A stretch of 64,000 nucleotides of DNA, taken from Rhodococcus sp. ARC_M6 (GTDB lineage: Bacteria; Actinomycetota; Actinomycetes; Mycobacteriales; Mycobacteriaceae). A program made the position numbers and the translations under genes. The DNA is taken from contig NZ_JALGQH010000032.1 in the NCBI RefSeq assembly GCF_022810305.1, positions 1 through 64,000 of the forward strand. Reading direction: 5' to 3'. Of the stretch, positions 8,169-16,550 are shown piece by piece; the stretch's first letter is position 1, and the number at the start of each line of letters is the position of its first letter. The notes beneath the pieces were generated by a model. It did no database searches and was not told the origin of the DNA. It worked only from the letters and a program-made list of their open reading frames with translations.

Positions 8169-9311
8169 ATGATTGCGGAAAACTTCGGACGCTGGAATCC
8201 GACCCGGGCATGGCGAACTGCGTCGAATGTCGACAAGGTTCGTCTCTACACGCGCCAGTCATTTTTTGCCATCGGTCTGTTCTTCGGTGGTTTCGGGGTT
8301 TTCACCGAAGTGATGGCGGATCAGTACCTGGTGGCGATCTTCCTCGGAATCAGCGCGGTGGCTGCCATCGTTGCGATTGCTCGGATTCCAGACCTGGGCG
8401 GCGTTGTAGCGGAACCGGTTCGGGTTCCATTGGCGGTGATGACTGTGGCCACGCTCGCCGCGACAGGAATTGCGTTGGTTCGCGGCGACGATTCCGGCCC
8501 CTATTTCTGGCTCGCTGCCGTTGTCGCCGTACCATTCGCGGCGTTAGTCGAACTGCGATGGCTGATCCTGGCAGCAGCGGCGATTACCGTCGGATTCGTG
8601 ATTGCGGGGCGGGCAGACATCGGTGTCTTCGTGGGCAGTGCCGTCGCATTCATGACCGTGACGGTGCAGATGTCCGTGTGGCTTCTGCGCATGGTCACCG
8701 AACTCGACGAGGCACGAGGCGCGGCAGCGGCGTTGTCGGTAGCCGAAGAGCGTCTACGCTTTTCGCGCGATCTCCACGATGTAGTGGGTCGCGCATTGTC
8801 GGCAATCGCGGTGAAAAGTGATCTGGCAGCTACATTGTCGCGCCGCGGCGACGATCGTGCAGCTCAGCAGATGGACGAAGTTCGTGATCTGGCACAGGAA
8901 TCCCTCGTCGAGGCGCGGGAATTGGTGCGTGGCTACCGATCCATTGCGTTGGCGTCTGAATTGGCGGGAGCCCGGTCATTGCTCGAGGCGGCGGGAATCG
9001 CGACAGATATTCGTGGATCCGCAGATGCATTGCCGATCGAATTGGCCGAATCCGCAGCCTGGGTCGTTCGTGAAGGCGTGACCAACATTCTGCGACATTC
9101 GTCCGCTCAGCACGCCGTGATCGAAGTGACCGGTGGATCGGTCTCGATCACCAACGACGGCGCCGGACGACAACGGGACAGCGACGGTACAGGTGTGAAC
9201 GGCCTGCGTGAGCGCGTCGAAGCGGTAGGTGGCACGCTTGAAGTGACGCGTGGCGGCGAAGATTTCACGCTCACCGCATACTTTTCACACCCGATGAAGG
9301 AGTCTCGGTGA
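8169..9311 (+). CDS. Sensor histidine kinase, HisKA_3 (NarL/DesK) type
   Basis: A 380-residue membrane kinase. The first 175 residues hold about five hydrophobic segments with almost no extracellular loops, as in DesK-like and LiaS-like kinases that sense the membrane itself. A coiled linker (LDEARGAAAALSVAEERLRF) leads to the phospho-acceptor motif FSRDLHDVVGRAL with His203. The ATPase part shows an N box REGVTNILRHS, then NDGAG and GVNGLRERV. GAAGG precedes ATG 8169. The stop overlaps the start of the response regulator gene (GTGA at 9308), fixing them as a pair; the ABC exporter upstream is the probable target and signal source. Confidence 0.88.
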   Translation: MIAENFGRWNPTRAWRTASNVDKVRLYTRQSFFAIGLFFGGFGVFTEVMADQYLVAIFLGISAVAAIVAIARIPDLGGVVAEPVRVPLAVMTVATLAATGIALVRGDDSGPYFWLAAVVAVPFAALVELRWLILAAAAITVGFVIAGRADIGVFVGSAVAFMTVTVQMSVWLLRMVTELDEARGAAAALSVAEERLRFSRDLHDVVGRALSAIAVKSDLAATLSRRGDDRAAQQMDEVRDLAQESLVEARELVRGYRSIALASELAGARSLLEAAGIATDIRGSADALPIELAESAAWVVREGVTNILRHSSAQHAVIEVTGGSVSITNDGAGRQRDSDGTGVNGLRERVEAVGGTLEVTRGGEDFTLTAYFSHPMKESR

Positions 9312-9922
9312 CCGAGCCGATCAAGGTACTGCTGGCCGACGACGAAAATCTCATCCGCTCTGCCCTCGCGATGATGTTGTCCCTCGAGGACGACATCGTT
9401 GTTGTGGCGGAAGCGGAATCGGGTGAAGCGGCTGTAGTTGCCGCGACAAAATTTCGGCCTGACGTGGCTGTTCTGGACCTGCAGATGGCCGGTATCGACG
9501 GCATCGAAACAGCGCAGGAGATTGCAAAATCCGTGCCGGGATGTAGGTCGATCATCGTGACCAGTCACGGCCGTCCGGGTTATCTGAAAAAGGCGCTTGC
9601 AGCGGGGGTTCGAGGATTTCTTCCCAAGACAACGTCCGCAACCACTCTCGCCGAGGTTGTTCGTAGCGTTCATTCCGGGGGACGGTACGTCGACCCGTCC
9701 CTGGCCGCGGAGGCCATCGGTGCGGGTGACTCACCGCTCACGCCGCGCGAAGCAGATGTGCTCGAGTATGCGGCCGATGGGGCCTCAATCGAGCAGATAG
9801 CTTCCCGCGCGCACCTGTCGGCCGGGACCACGCGCAACTACTTGTCCTCGGCCGTCACCAAACTCGGTGCGGCAAATCGACATGAAGCTGCGGTGGTCGC
9901 CCGCCGGCAGGGTTGGATTTAG
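9308..9922 (+). CDS. NarL/LuxR-family response regulator
   Basis: A 204-residue DNA-binding regulator. The receiver domain (1-120) has the acidic pair DDE near residue 11, phospho-acceptor Asp57 in VLDLQM, Thr in IIVTS and Lys in FLPKT. The C-terminal LuxR-type helix-turn-helix spans [22 protein letters not shown] and the recognition helix region [18 protein letters not shown]. It starts with GTG overlapping the kinase stop and should control the exporter operon upstream. Its stop overlaps the convergent amino-acid transporter gene by four bases. Confidence 0.9.
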   Translation: MTEPIKVLLADDENLIRSALAMMLSLEDDIVVVAEAESGEAAVVAATKFRPDVAVLDLQMAGIDGIETAQEIAKSVPGCRSIIVTSHGRPGYLKKALAAGVRGFLPKTTSATTLAEVVRSVHSGGRYVDPSLAAEAIGAGDSPLTPREADVLEYAADGASIEQIASRAHLSAGTTRNYLSSAVTKLGAANRHEAAVVARRQGWI

Positions 9923-10662
9923 AGCACCTGTGACAAGAACGCCTGCAAACGATCCGTGGCCGGATCATCGAAAAGCTGCTCCGGCGTGCCTGTTTCGACA
10001 ACGGCGCCACGGTCCATGAACAACACCTTGTCGGAAACCGAACGCGCGAAGCCCATTTCGTGGGTTACGACCACCATCGTCATGCCAGATTTTGCAAGGT
10101 CCGCCATCAGTGCCAGGACTCCCTTGACCAGTTCGGGATCCAGGGCCGAGGTGGCCTCGTCGAAGAACATGACCTCGGGCTTCATGGCCAATGCCCGGGC
10201 GATTGCCACCCTCTGCTGCTGGCCGCCGGACAGATTGCCCGGACGCGAATCGGCCTTCTCTCGCAGGCCCACCAACTCGAGTTGTTCGAGAGCCAGGGAG
10301 CGAGCGGCCTCCTTGGACAGTCCCTTGAGTTTGCGGGGTCCCAAAGCGATGTTCTCGGCCACGGTCTTGTGTGGAAACAGATTGAAGTGTTGAAACACCA
10401 TGCCGATCCGTTGGCGCAGGTGATCCGGATTATCTTGCAGCACAGACTTTCCGCCGAGCAGCACGTCGCCCTTCTCAGGCTCGTGCAGACGGTTCAGCAC
10501 GCGTAGGAGGGTCGATTTGCCCGAACCCGACGGGCCGATGACAGTGACGGTATTGCCGGCGTCGACGTGCAGGTTGACGCCGCGAAGCACCTTGTTGGCG
10601 CCGAAGGACAGGTGCAGATTCTGGCCGGTGAGGGATACGGATTTCAGTTCTGAGCTGGTCAT
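9919..10662 (-). CDS. Polar amino-acid ABC transporter ATP-binding protein (GlnQ type)
   Basis: A 247-residue ATPase with Walker [11 protein letters not shown]-loop [10 protein letters not shown], signature [16 protein letters not shown], Walker [18 protein letters not shown] and switch His in [10 protein letters not shown]. The [12 protein letters not shown] stretch and the ATSALDPE form are diagnostic of the polar amino-acid uptake family. The gene starts four bases after the fused binding protein-permease gene ends, so the two make a complete importer. Glutamine, glutamate or another polar amino acid is the probable substrate, but sequence alone does not decide. Confidence 0.9.
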   Translation of the reverse strand: MTSSELKSVSLTGQNLHLSFGANKVLRGVNLHVDAGNTVTVIGPSGSGKSTLLRVLNRLHEPEKGDVLLGGKSVLQDNPDHLRQRIGMVFQHFNLFPHKTVAENIALGPRKLKGLSKEAARSLALEQLELVGLREKADSRPGNLSGGQQQRVAIARALAMKPEVMFFDEATSALDPELVKGVLALMADLAKSGMTMVVVTHEMGFARSVSDKVLFMDRGAVVETGTPEQLFDDPATDRLQAFLSQVL

Positions 10663-10666
10663 GTCC

Positions 10667-12478
10667 TCAGCCCCTTTCCACGACGATGGACTGCTCGAGC
10701 GGATCCAACGTGCCGGAAGTATCGGCGCGCCCCGTTCGGAGTCGATGGTCGATGTAGTTGACGAGGTGTGTCAGCGGGATCGTCAGTGCGAGGTAGAAGA
10801 GCCCGGCCGCGACCAGCGGGGACAAGCTGCCGGTTTGGGCATTGAGATCGCGTCCCACGGCAAAGAGTTCACGCTGAGTGACGAGCAAACCGAGGAAGTA
10901 GATCAGCGACGAGTCTTTGATCAGTGCGATGAACTGATTCATCAGCGCGGGCAGAACGCGTCGTACGCCCTGCGGAATGACCACCAGCGACATGGATTTG
11001 CGGTAGCTGAAGCCCAACGCGCGAGAGGCCTCGAGCTGACCCGGCTCGACGCTCTGGATGCCTGATCGGAAGATTTCACCGATATATGCCGATGCGAGTA
11101 GCGACAGCGCCGCGACGCCCAGCCAGTACGGATTGCTGCCGGTGATGCCCTTGACGATGGGGCCTACCCCCAAACCGATGATCAAGATGATGACGACGGC
11201 AGGCAGTCCGCGGAAAATGTCGGTGTAGATGCGGGCCGGCCAACGCAGCCAACGAGTTCGCGAGAGTCCGGCGACGGCCAGGAGCATGCCCAATGCAGTG
11301 CCGATGACACCCGACGCGAGGGCCAGGATGAGGGTGTTGGGAAGGCCTGTTTTGAGTAGATCAGGGAAGGCTTTCTTGTACAGCTCCCAGTTGAAGAACG
11401 TGTCTTTGAGCTGCTCGAGTGTCGATTTGGGCTGGTAGGTCGCAGTCTCGGTCCCATCGGCCGGATTTGCCGCAGCGATCGCAGCGAAGTCAGGCAGCTC
11501 CGGTGCAACTGCCGCTTTGGATCCTGGCTTCCAACCTTCGGGGAGCTCACGCGGCACCCACTCGGCGTACAGCTGAGCCCAGGTCCCGTCGTCGATGACG
11601 GCGTCCAGGCCAGAGTTGAGAGCGTCGATAAGTGGCTGATTTTCCTTGTTCACAGCCCAGCCGACAAAGTTGTTGACGGAAAATGTGTTCTCGACGATCG
11701 AGGCGGGATCACCGGGTGCGATAGTGCCTTCGGCCTGCTGCGACGGCGCGATCCAGGCGTCGATCTGGCCGGTTTTGAGGTTCGCGTAGGCGGTCGCGTA
11801 GTCGGGGAACTTCACAGGATCGAGCTTCAAGGTATTGACGACGTAGTCGTCCTGAACCGTGCCCTGCACAACCCCGATGCGCGTCGACGCATTCAGATCG
11901 CCGAAGCCGGTGATAGGACTCCCGTTGGGAACAACCAGGGAGAAGTAGCCGAAGTCGTAGCCGTTGGTGAAGCCGACGGTGTTGCGACGCTCGTCGGTCG
12001 TCGTGATGGAGGAGGATCCGACGTCGAAGCGCCGGCCCGCCACCTGGGAGAGCAGACCGGCAAATTCGGTGCCGACGAACTCGACCTTCAATCCCAGTTT
12101 GTCGGCGACGGCTTTGAGCAGTTCGTTGTCGTATCCGGTGTACTGATTCTCGGAGTTGACGCAGATGCTCGGCGGTGCGTCGCCGAGAGTGCCGACGGTG
12201 ATGACTCCCGGTTTGATCAGGTTCAGTTTCGCGGTGTCGATTTGATCGATCGGGGTAACTGTGGCCGTGGTGTACCGGTCTTCGGCACCGGCTCCGGAGG
12301 CCGCATCGAGGTTGGTGGGCGCCGCTGTAGCCGCGCCCACCCCGGGTGGTGAGCAGTGATCGGTCGAAGCTGTGGGCGAATCGGAGCTACTCGAGCATGC
12401 AGACACGGTCAGTGCCAGCAAAACGATGAGAAGCAGTGCCGCCACTGAGCGGATCTTCGCTGAGACGGAGGAAAGCAT
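10667..12478 (-). CDS. Fused substrate-binding protein and permease of amino-acid ABC importer
   Basis: A single 603-residue polypeptide. Residues 1-27 form a lipoprotein-type signal with lipobox SAC (Cys28). Residues about 65-330 are a family-3 solute-binding domain ([58 protein letters not shown]). After a linker, residues about 370-590 are a HisM-type permease ([30 protein letters not shown] as EAA loop). The fusion tethers one receptor to each permease, as in Firmicutes GlnPQ. ATG 12478 gives the lipoprotein signal; the frame continues upstream to 12625 but that part would spoil the signal. The ATPase follows after four bases. Confidence 0.88.
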   Translation of the reverse strand: MLSSVSAKIRSVAALLLIVLLALTVSACSSSSDSPTASTDHCSPPGVGAATAAPTNLDAASGAGAEDRYTTATVTPIDQIDTAKLNLIKPGVITVGTLGDAPPSICVNSENQYTGYDNELLKAVADKLGLKVEFVGTEFAGLLSQVAGRRFDVGSSSITTTDERRNTVGFTNGYDFGYFSLVVPNGSPITGFGDLNASTRIGVVQGTVQDDYVVNTLKLDPVKFPDYATAYANLKTGQIDAWIAPSQQAEGTIAPGDPASIVENTFSVNNFVGWAVNKENQPLIDALNSGLDAVIDDGTWAQLYAEWVPRELPEGWKPGSKAAVAPELPDFAAIAAANPADGTETATYQPKSTLEQLKDTFFNWELYKKAFPDLLKTGLPNTLILALASGVIGTALGMLLAVAGLSRTRWLRWPARIYTDIFRGLPAVVIILIIGLGVGPIVKGITGSNPYWLGVAALSLLASAYIGEIFRSGIQSVEPGQLEASRALGFSYRKSMSLVVIPQGVRRVLPALMNQFIALIKDSSLIYFLGLLVTQRELFAVGRDLNAQTGSLSPLVAAGLFYLALTIPLTHLVNYIDHRLRTGRADTSGTLDPLEQSIVVERG

Positions 12479-12636
12479 GCAAAAAGCGTAGTCCAAAAGG
12501 TAGCTGCACCTGGGGGTGAAGCCGATGCCACGATTCGGACTTGGTGTGATTGCGCTGCGGTCACGCATTCGAATCCGCCTGATCGAAAATGTCGCTGGGT
12601 AAAGGAATTGCTTGCCATCCAACAAATGCCAAGTTA

Positions 12637-12655
12637 TTGTTTGTCATACAAACAA
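12637..12655. promoter_or_regulatory. Palindromic operator before the tetR - acyl-CoA genes
   Basis: TTGTTTGT - CAT - ACAAACAA, a perfect 8-bp inverted repeat with a 3-bp spacer, ending 15 bp before the tetR ATG. Size and place fit autoregulation by the TetR protein; the site lies where a -10 element and start of transcription are expected. Confidence 0.75.
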
Positions 12656-12669
12656 GTAGGAGTGCGTTG

Positions 12670-13305
12670 ATGGTTACCGAGCCAGTACCGGCAGCGCGTG
12701 CGACGCGTGAATCCGGCAAGCAGACCCGTCAGGCACTGTTCGACGCTGCCACCGCACTGTTTCTCGAGCATGGCGAGTGCGTGTCCATCGCCCAGATCTG
12801 CGCGTCCGCCGGTGCCCACCCCAACCAGGTGACCTACTACTACGGCTCCAAAGAAAAGCTCTTCGTCGAGGTTGCCTGCTCCGCCGTCCTGCGCGTTGGC
12901 AAGCGAGCAGAGATCGATGCCGCCGACGCCCATACAGTTGGGGACTACACCGAAAAGCTGGTTGGTTCCCTACTCGGTCCGGGCGCTCCGAGCGTCGAAA
13001 TTTTTGTCGAAGCCATGATCATGACGGGCCGCCGCGGCGAACTGCGCACCCTCATCTCCGATACTTTGCGGACGCTGCACGCCTCGGGCGAAACCGCCCT
13101 GCTCCGCACTTTGGTCCGCACCGGTTGGCAACTGCGTGCGGGCATCGACGTCGAATCGAAGGCCTTCTGGTCTGCGATCTTCGGCCTCGTCATCCAGAAG
13201 ACGGCCACCGGCGAGAGTTTCGGCTACTCGCTCGAGGAAGCGGTTGCCGTTATTTTTGCCACCCTTCAGATCCCTGATGCCGTACTCAACAGCTCAATGG
13301 GTTGA
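12670..13305 (+). CDS. TetR-family regulator of the acyl-CoA operon
   Basis: A 211-residue repressor. The N-terminal helix-turn-helix spans about 20-65 (ALFDAATALFLEHGECVSIAQI, then QVTYYYGSKEKLFVE). The remainder is an all-helical ligand domain. ATG 12670 has AGGAG eight bases upstream, better than the ATG at 12589, which would place the operator palindrome within the coding part. The neighbours suggest that an acyl-CoA or fatty acid relieves repression; that is inference. No membrane segment or extra domain. Confidence 0.86.
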   Translation: MVTEPVPAARATRESGKQTRQALFDAATALFLEHGECVSIAQICASAGAHPNQVTYYYGSKEKLFVEVACSAVLRVGKRAEIDAADAHTVGDYTEKLVGSLLGPGAPSVEIFVEAMIMTGRRGELRTLISDTLRTLHASGETALLRTLVRTGWQLRAGIDVESKAFWSAIFGLVIQKTATGESFGYSLEEAVAVIFATLQIPDAVLNSSMG

Positions 13306-13342
13306 ATCTCCTTTCCCGACAAGAACTTCTAAGGATCTTCAG

Positions 13343-14848
13343 ATGAACATCGTTCGTGTATTCGACAGTAATGTCACCAAGTCGCCGGACAAACCGTTCT
13401 TGATCTCGGGCGGCCGGGGGCACACGTATCAGCAGGTTCACGACGGAAGTCGTCGTGCTGCCGGGTATCTGGCAACTCTGGGTGTCAAGCGTGGCGACCG
13501 AGTTGCGTTGATGTGCTTCAACACTCCGGGTTTTGTGTACGCGATGCTCGGCGCCTGGCGTCTGGGCGCTGTAGTGGTTCCGATCAACCACAAGATGCAG
13601 ACACCTGAAGTTGCGTACGTTCTCGAACACGCGAAGGTGTCGGTGTGTGTTTTCGACGGTGAACTGGCGCCGATTGTCAGCCGCCTCGAAACGACGGCCA
13701 AGCTGGTCAGTACTGACTCCGCAGCCAAGGGCTTCGAATTCTTCGACGACGCCATTGTTGTTGCCGACGCAGTGGACGGTGTCGAGATCGACGAAAATGA
13801 TCCCGCTGAAATCCTCTACACCTCGGGGACTACCGGCGCACCCAAGGGTTGCGTGCACAGTCACCGAAATGTAGTGGGAGTAGCCATCACTGCCGGTTTG
13901 GCAGTCTCGACCACTCGCGACGAGCGGCTGCTGATGGCCGTGCCGATCTGGCACGCCTCACCACTGAACAACTGGTTCATGTCGACGCTGTACATGGGTG
14001 GAACCGTTGTTCTGCTGCGCGAATACCATCCGGTCAAGTTTCTGGAAACGGTTCAGGAACAGCGGATTACGCTGTGCTTCGGTCCGCCCGTCATCTACAC
14101 CACCGCACTGAACATGGTGCCCAATTTTGCCGACTACAACCTCGGAAGCGTCCGCGCCTGGCTGTACGGAGGCGGTCCCATCGGCGCCGATGTTGCACGG
14201 CGACTGGTGGAGTCCTACGGCACCACCGAGTTCCGTCAGGTGTACGGCATGACCGAAACCGGCCCCGTCGGAACTGTGCTGTACCCCGAAGAGCAGTTGA
14301 CCAAGGCCGGCTCCATCGGAAAGTTTGCCCTCGCCGCTGTGGATCTGCGCTTGGTCGGCGAAGACGGCGAAGACGTTGCCCCCGAGCAGATCGGCGAGAT
14401 CTGGCTGCGCGCCGACACTGTCATGCAGGGCTACCTCGACGATCCCGAAGCCACTGCAGCGGCCTTCGCGGACGGCGGTTGGTACCGCACCGGTGATCTC
14501 GCTCGTGCCGACGCCGACGGCTACCTCTTCATCGTGGACCGTGCCAAGGACATGATCATCACGGGCGGCGAGAACGTCTACTCCAAGGAAGTGGAGGACG
14601 TGATCTCGGGCCACCCCGACGTGATCGATGTGGCGGTAGTCGGAAAGCCCAACGTGGAATGGGGCGAAACCGTTGTCGCGCACGTCGTGTGGCGTGAACC
14701 CGGCGTCATCGATGCCGACGACATCAAGACCTACCTCTCGGACAAGCTGGCGCGCTACAAGATTCCGCGTGAAGTTGTCTTCACGTCGGTTCTCCCGCGT
14801 ACACCCACCGGCAAGATCCAGAAGCACCTCATCCGCAGTGCGAGCTGA
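13343..14848 (+). CDS. Acyl-CoA synthetase (AMP-forming, class I adenylate-forming)
   Basis: The 501-residue enzyme should activate a carboxylic acid to acyl-AMP and then acyl-CoA. Motifs visible: P-loop YTSGTTGAPKGC near residue 155, QVYGMTETGP (A5), GWYRTGDLA (A7), VDRAKDMIITGGENVYSKEVE (A8) and the C-terminal catalytic Lys in PTGKIQK. The start ATG 13343 has AAGGA upstream. Placed between a TetR gene and an AidB-like dehydrogenase, it probably feeds the latter with acyl-CoA. Chain-length or substrate class cannot be told; relatives act on medium/long-chain or branched acids. Confidence 0.88.
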   Translation: MNIVRVFDSNVTKSPDKPFLISGGRGHTYQQVHDGSRRAAGYLATLGVKRGDRVALMCFNTPGFVYAMLGAWRLGAVVVPINHKMQTPEVAYVLEHAKVSVCVFDGELAPIVSRLETTAKLVSTDSAAKGFEFFDDAIVVADAVDGVEIDENDPAEILYTSGTTGAPKGCVHSHRNVVGVAITAGLAVSTTRDERLLMAVPIWHASPLNNWFMSTLYMGGTVVLLREYHPVKFLETVQEQRITLCFGPPVIYTTALNMVPNFADYNLGSVRAWLYGGGPIGADVARRLVESYGTTEFRQVYGMTETGPVGTVLYPEEQLTKAGSIGKFALAAVDLRLVGEDGEDVAPEQIGEIWLRADTVMQGYLDDPEATAAAFADGGWYRTGDLARADADGYLFIVDRAKDMIITGGENVYSKEVEDVISGHPDVIDVAVVGKPNVEWGETVVAHVVWREPGVIDADDIKTYLSDKLARYKIPREVVFTSVLPRTPTGKIQKHLIRSAS

Positions 14849-14858
14849 AAGGCCAATC

Positions 14859-16550
14859 ATGACTGAAATTTCCGAGAAGACCGTCACGCACCCGGCTCCG
14901 CATCGCACGCATGCTGTGCTCAATCAGTCCGTACCCCGGACCGACGTCAACGAGTACCTCCTCGATCCGGTGCTCGCCGAAGGCGTAGTCCGCCACGATG
15001 CCGGCTGGGCTGCAGACGAACTCACCGATATCGGCGAACTGGTCGGCAGTGCAGGATTCCAACACGACGCCGAGCTCGCCAACACCGTCATCCCCGAGCT
15101 TCACACGTTCGACCGCTGGGGCAACCGCATCGACGAGGTGGAATACCACCCGTCGTACCACCGCATCATCTCGGCGGCCGTAGCGCACGGCGCGCACACC
15201 TCGGCCTGGGAAAACCCGAAGCCGGGCGCCAATGTTGCGCGCGCAGCAGCATTTATGTTGTTCTCTCAGGTCGAACCAGGCCATGCGTGCCCCATCTCCA
15301 TGACGCATGCCGTCATTCCTTCGCTGGAGCTGCAACCCGACGTCGCTGCTATCTGGAAGCCCCGCGCACTCTCTCGTAGCTACACCCCCGAGTTGGATGC
15401 TCCCGGAAAGGCATCCGCGATCTTCGGTATGTCCATGACGGAGAAGCAGGGCGGCTCCGACGTGCGGGCCAACACCACCGTCGCCAAGCCTGCCGGCCGC
15501 GGTGGCCCGGGCGCCGATTACCTGCTCACCGGCCACAAATGGTTCTGCTCGGCACCGATGTCCGACGCGTTTCTCGTTCTGGCCCAGGCCGAAGGTGCTG
15601 CCGGCGAAGGACTTTCCTGCTTCCTTCTCCCCCGCATCCTGGCCGACGGAACTCGCAACGTCTTCCGTATCCAGCGGCTGAAGAACAAGCTCGGCAACAA
15701 GTCCAACGCATCCTCCGAGATCGAGCTCGACGGTACCGTCGGCATCATGATCGGTGAACCCGGCCGCGGAGTGCGAACCATCATCGAGATGGTGTCGCAG
15801 ACACGCCTCGACTGCATCCTCGGCAGCGCCGCCGGTATGCGCCAGTCCGTCGCCGAGGCCGTGTGGCATGCCCGCCACCGCAGCGCATTCGGTGCAGTCC
15901 TGGCCGATCAGCCGGCCATGACGTCCGTCCTGGCAGACCTGTCACTCGAGTCCGAAGCCGCCACCATCACCGGTCTTCGGTTGGCGCGCGCTCAGGACAA
16001 CGACGCCGACGACCAGGAAAAGGCGTTCCGTCGTCTCGCGACCGCTGTCGCGAAGTACTGGGTCTGCAAGCGCGGACCGCACCACTCCTACGAGGCCCTC
16101 GAATGCCTCGGTGGCAACGGATACACCGAAGACTTCCCGCTGGCTCGCCGCTACCGCGAACAGCCCGTCATGGCGGTCTGGGAGGGTTCCGGCAACGTCA
16201 TCGCGCTCGACGTCTTGCGCGCCATGACCCGTGAATCCGATTCCGTCGCAGCCTTCGACCACGAAGTGAATCTGGCTCGCGGCAACAACCCCGTTCTCGA
16301 TCAGCACCTCGACCGGGTGCGTCGTCAACTCGGCGAACTTGCCACGATGGCACCCGCCGACGCGCAGTTCCGCGCTCGTACCGTCGTCGAAGCCATGGCC
16401 TTGGCGCTGCAGGCTTCGCTGATGGTGCGCTACTCACCGGCCGCGTCGTCCGATGCGTTCATCGCTGGACGCTTGGGAGCCGATCGTGGCCACGAGTACG
16501 GAACCCTTCCGGTGGGAACAGATTTCGCCGGGATCCTTGCTCGCGCTTAA
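14859..16550 (+). CDS. AidB-like acyl-CoA dehydrogenase
   Basis: A 563-residue FAD enzyme, longer than ordinary acyl-CoA dehydrogenases (about 380-400). The extended N-terminal domain begins with THAVLNQSVPRTDVNEYLLD, as in E. coli AidB. The core shows FGMSMTEKQGGSDVRANTT (FAD/substrate region), GHKWFCSAPMSD and EALECLGGNGYTEDFPLARRYR. It follows the acyl-CoA synthetase by 10 bp with AAAGG before its ATG. AidB of E. coli binds DNA and shows weak isovaleryl-CoA dehydrogenase activity; here the context favours acyl-CoA oxidation, while a protective role in alkylation stress remains possible. The stop overlaps the convergent gene by four bases. Confidence 0.87.
   Translation: MTEISEKTVTHPAPHRTHAVLNQSVPRTDVNEYLLDPVLAEGVVRHDAGWAADELTDIGELVGSAGFQHDAELANTVIPELHTFDRWGNRIDEVEYHPSYHRIISAAVAHGAHTSAWENPKPGANVARAAAFMLFSQVEPGHACPISMTHAVIPSLELQPDVAAIWKPRALSRSYTPELDAPGKASAIFGMSMTEKQGGSDVRANTTVAKPAGRGGPGADYLLTGHKWFCSAPMSDAFLVLAQAEGAAGEGLSCFLLPRILADGTRNVFRIQRLKNKLGNKSNASSEIELDGTVGIMIGEPGRGVRTIIEMVSQTRLDCILGSAAGMRQSVAEAVWHARHRSAFGAVLADQPAMTSVLADLSLESEAATITGLRLARAQDNDADDQEKAFRRLATAVAKYWVCKRGPHHSYEALECLGGNGYTEDFPLARRYREQPVMAVWEGSGNVIALDVLRAMTRESDSVAAFDHEVNLARGNNPVLDQHLDRVRRQLGELATMAPADAQFRARTVVEAMALALQASLMVRYSPAASSDAFIAGRLGADRGHEYGTLPVGTDFAGILARA

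Noticed and set aside
9951-9966. Terminator GATCCG-TGGC-CGGATC between the response regulator and glnQ-type gene
   Set aside because: Only a 6-bp stem and no T run; inside the coding end of the ATPase gene.
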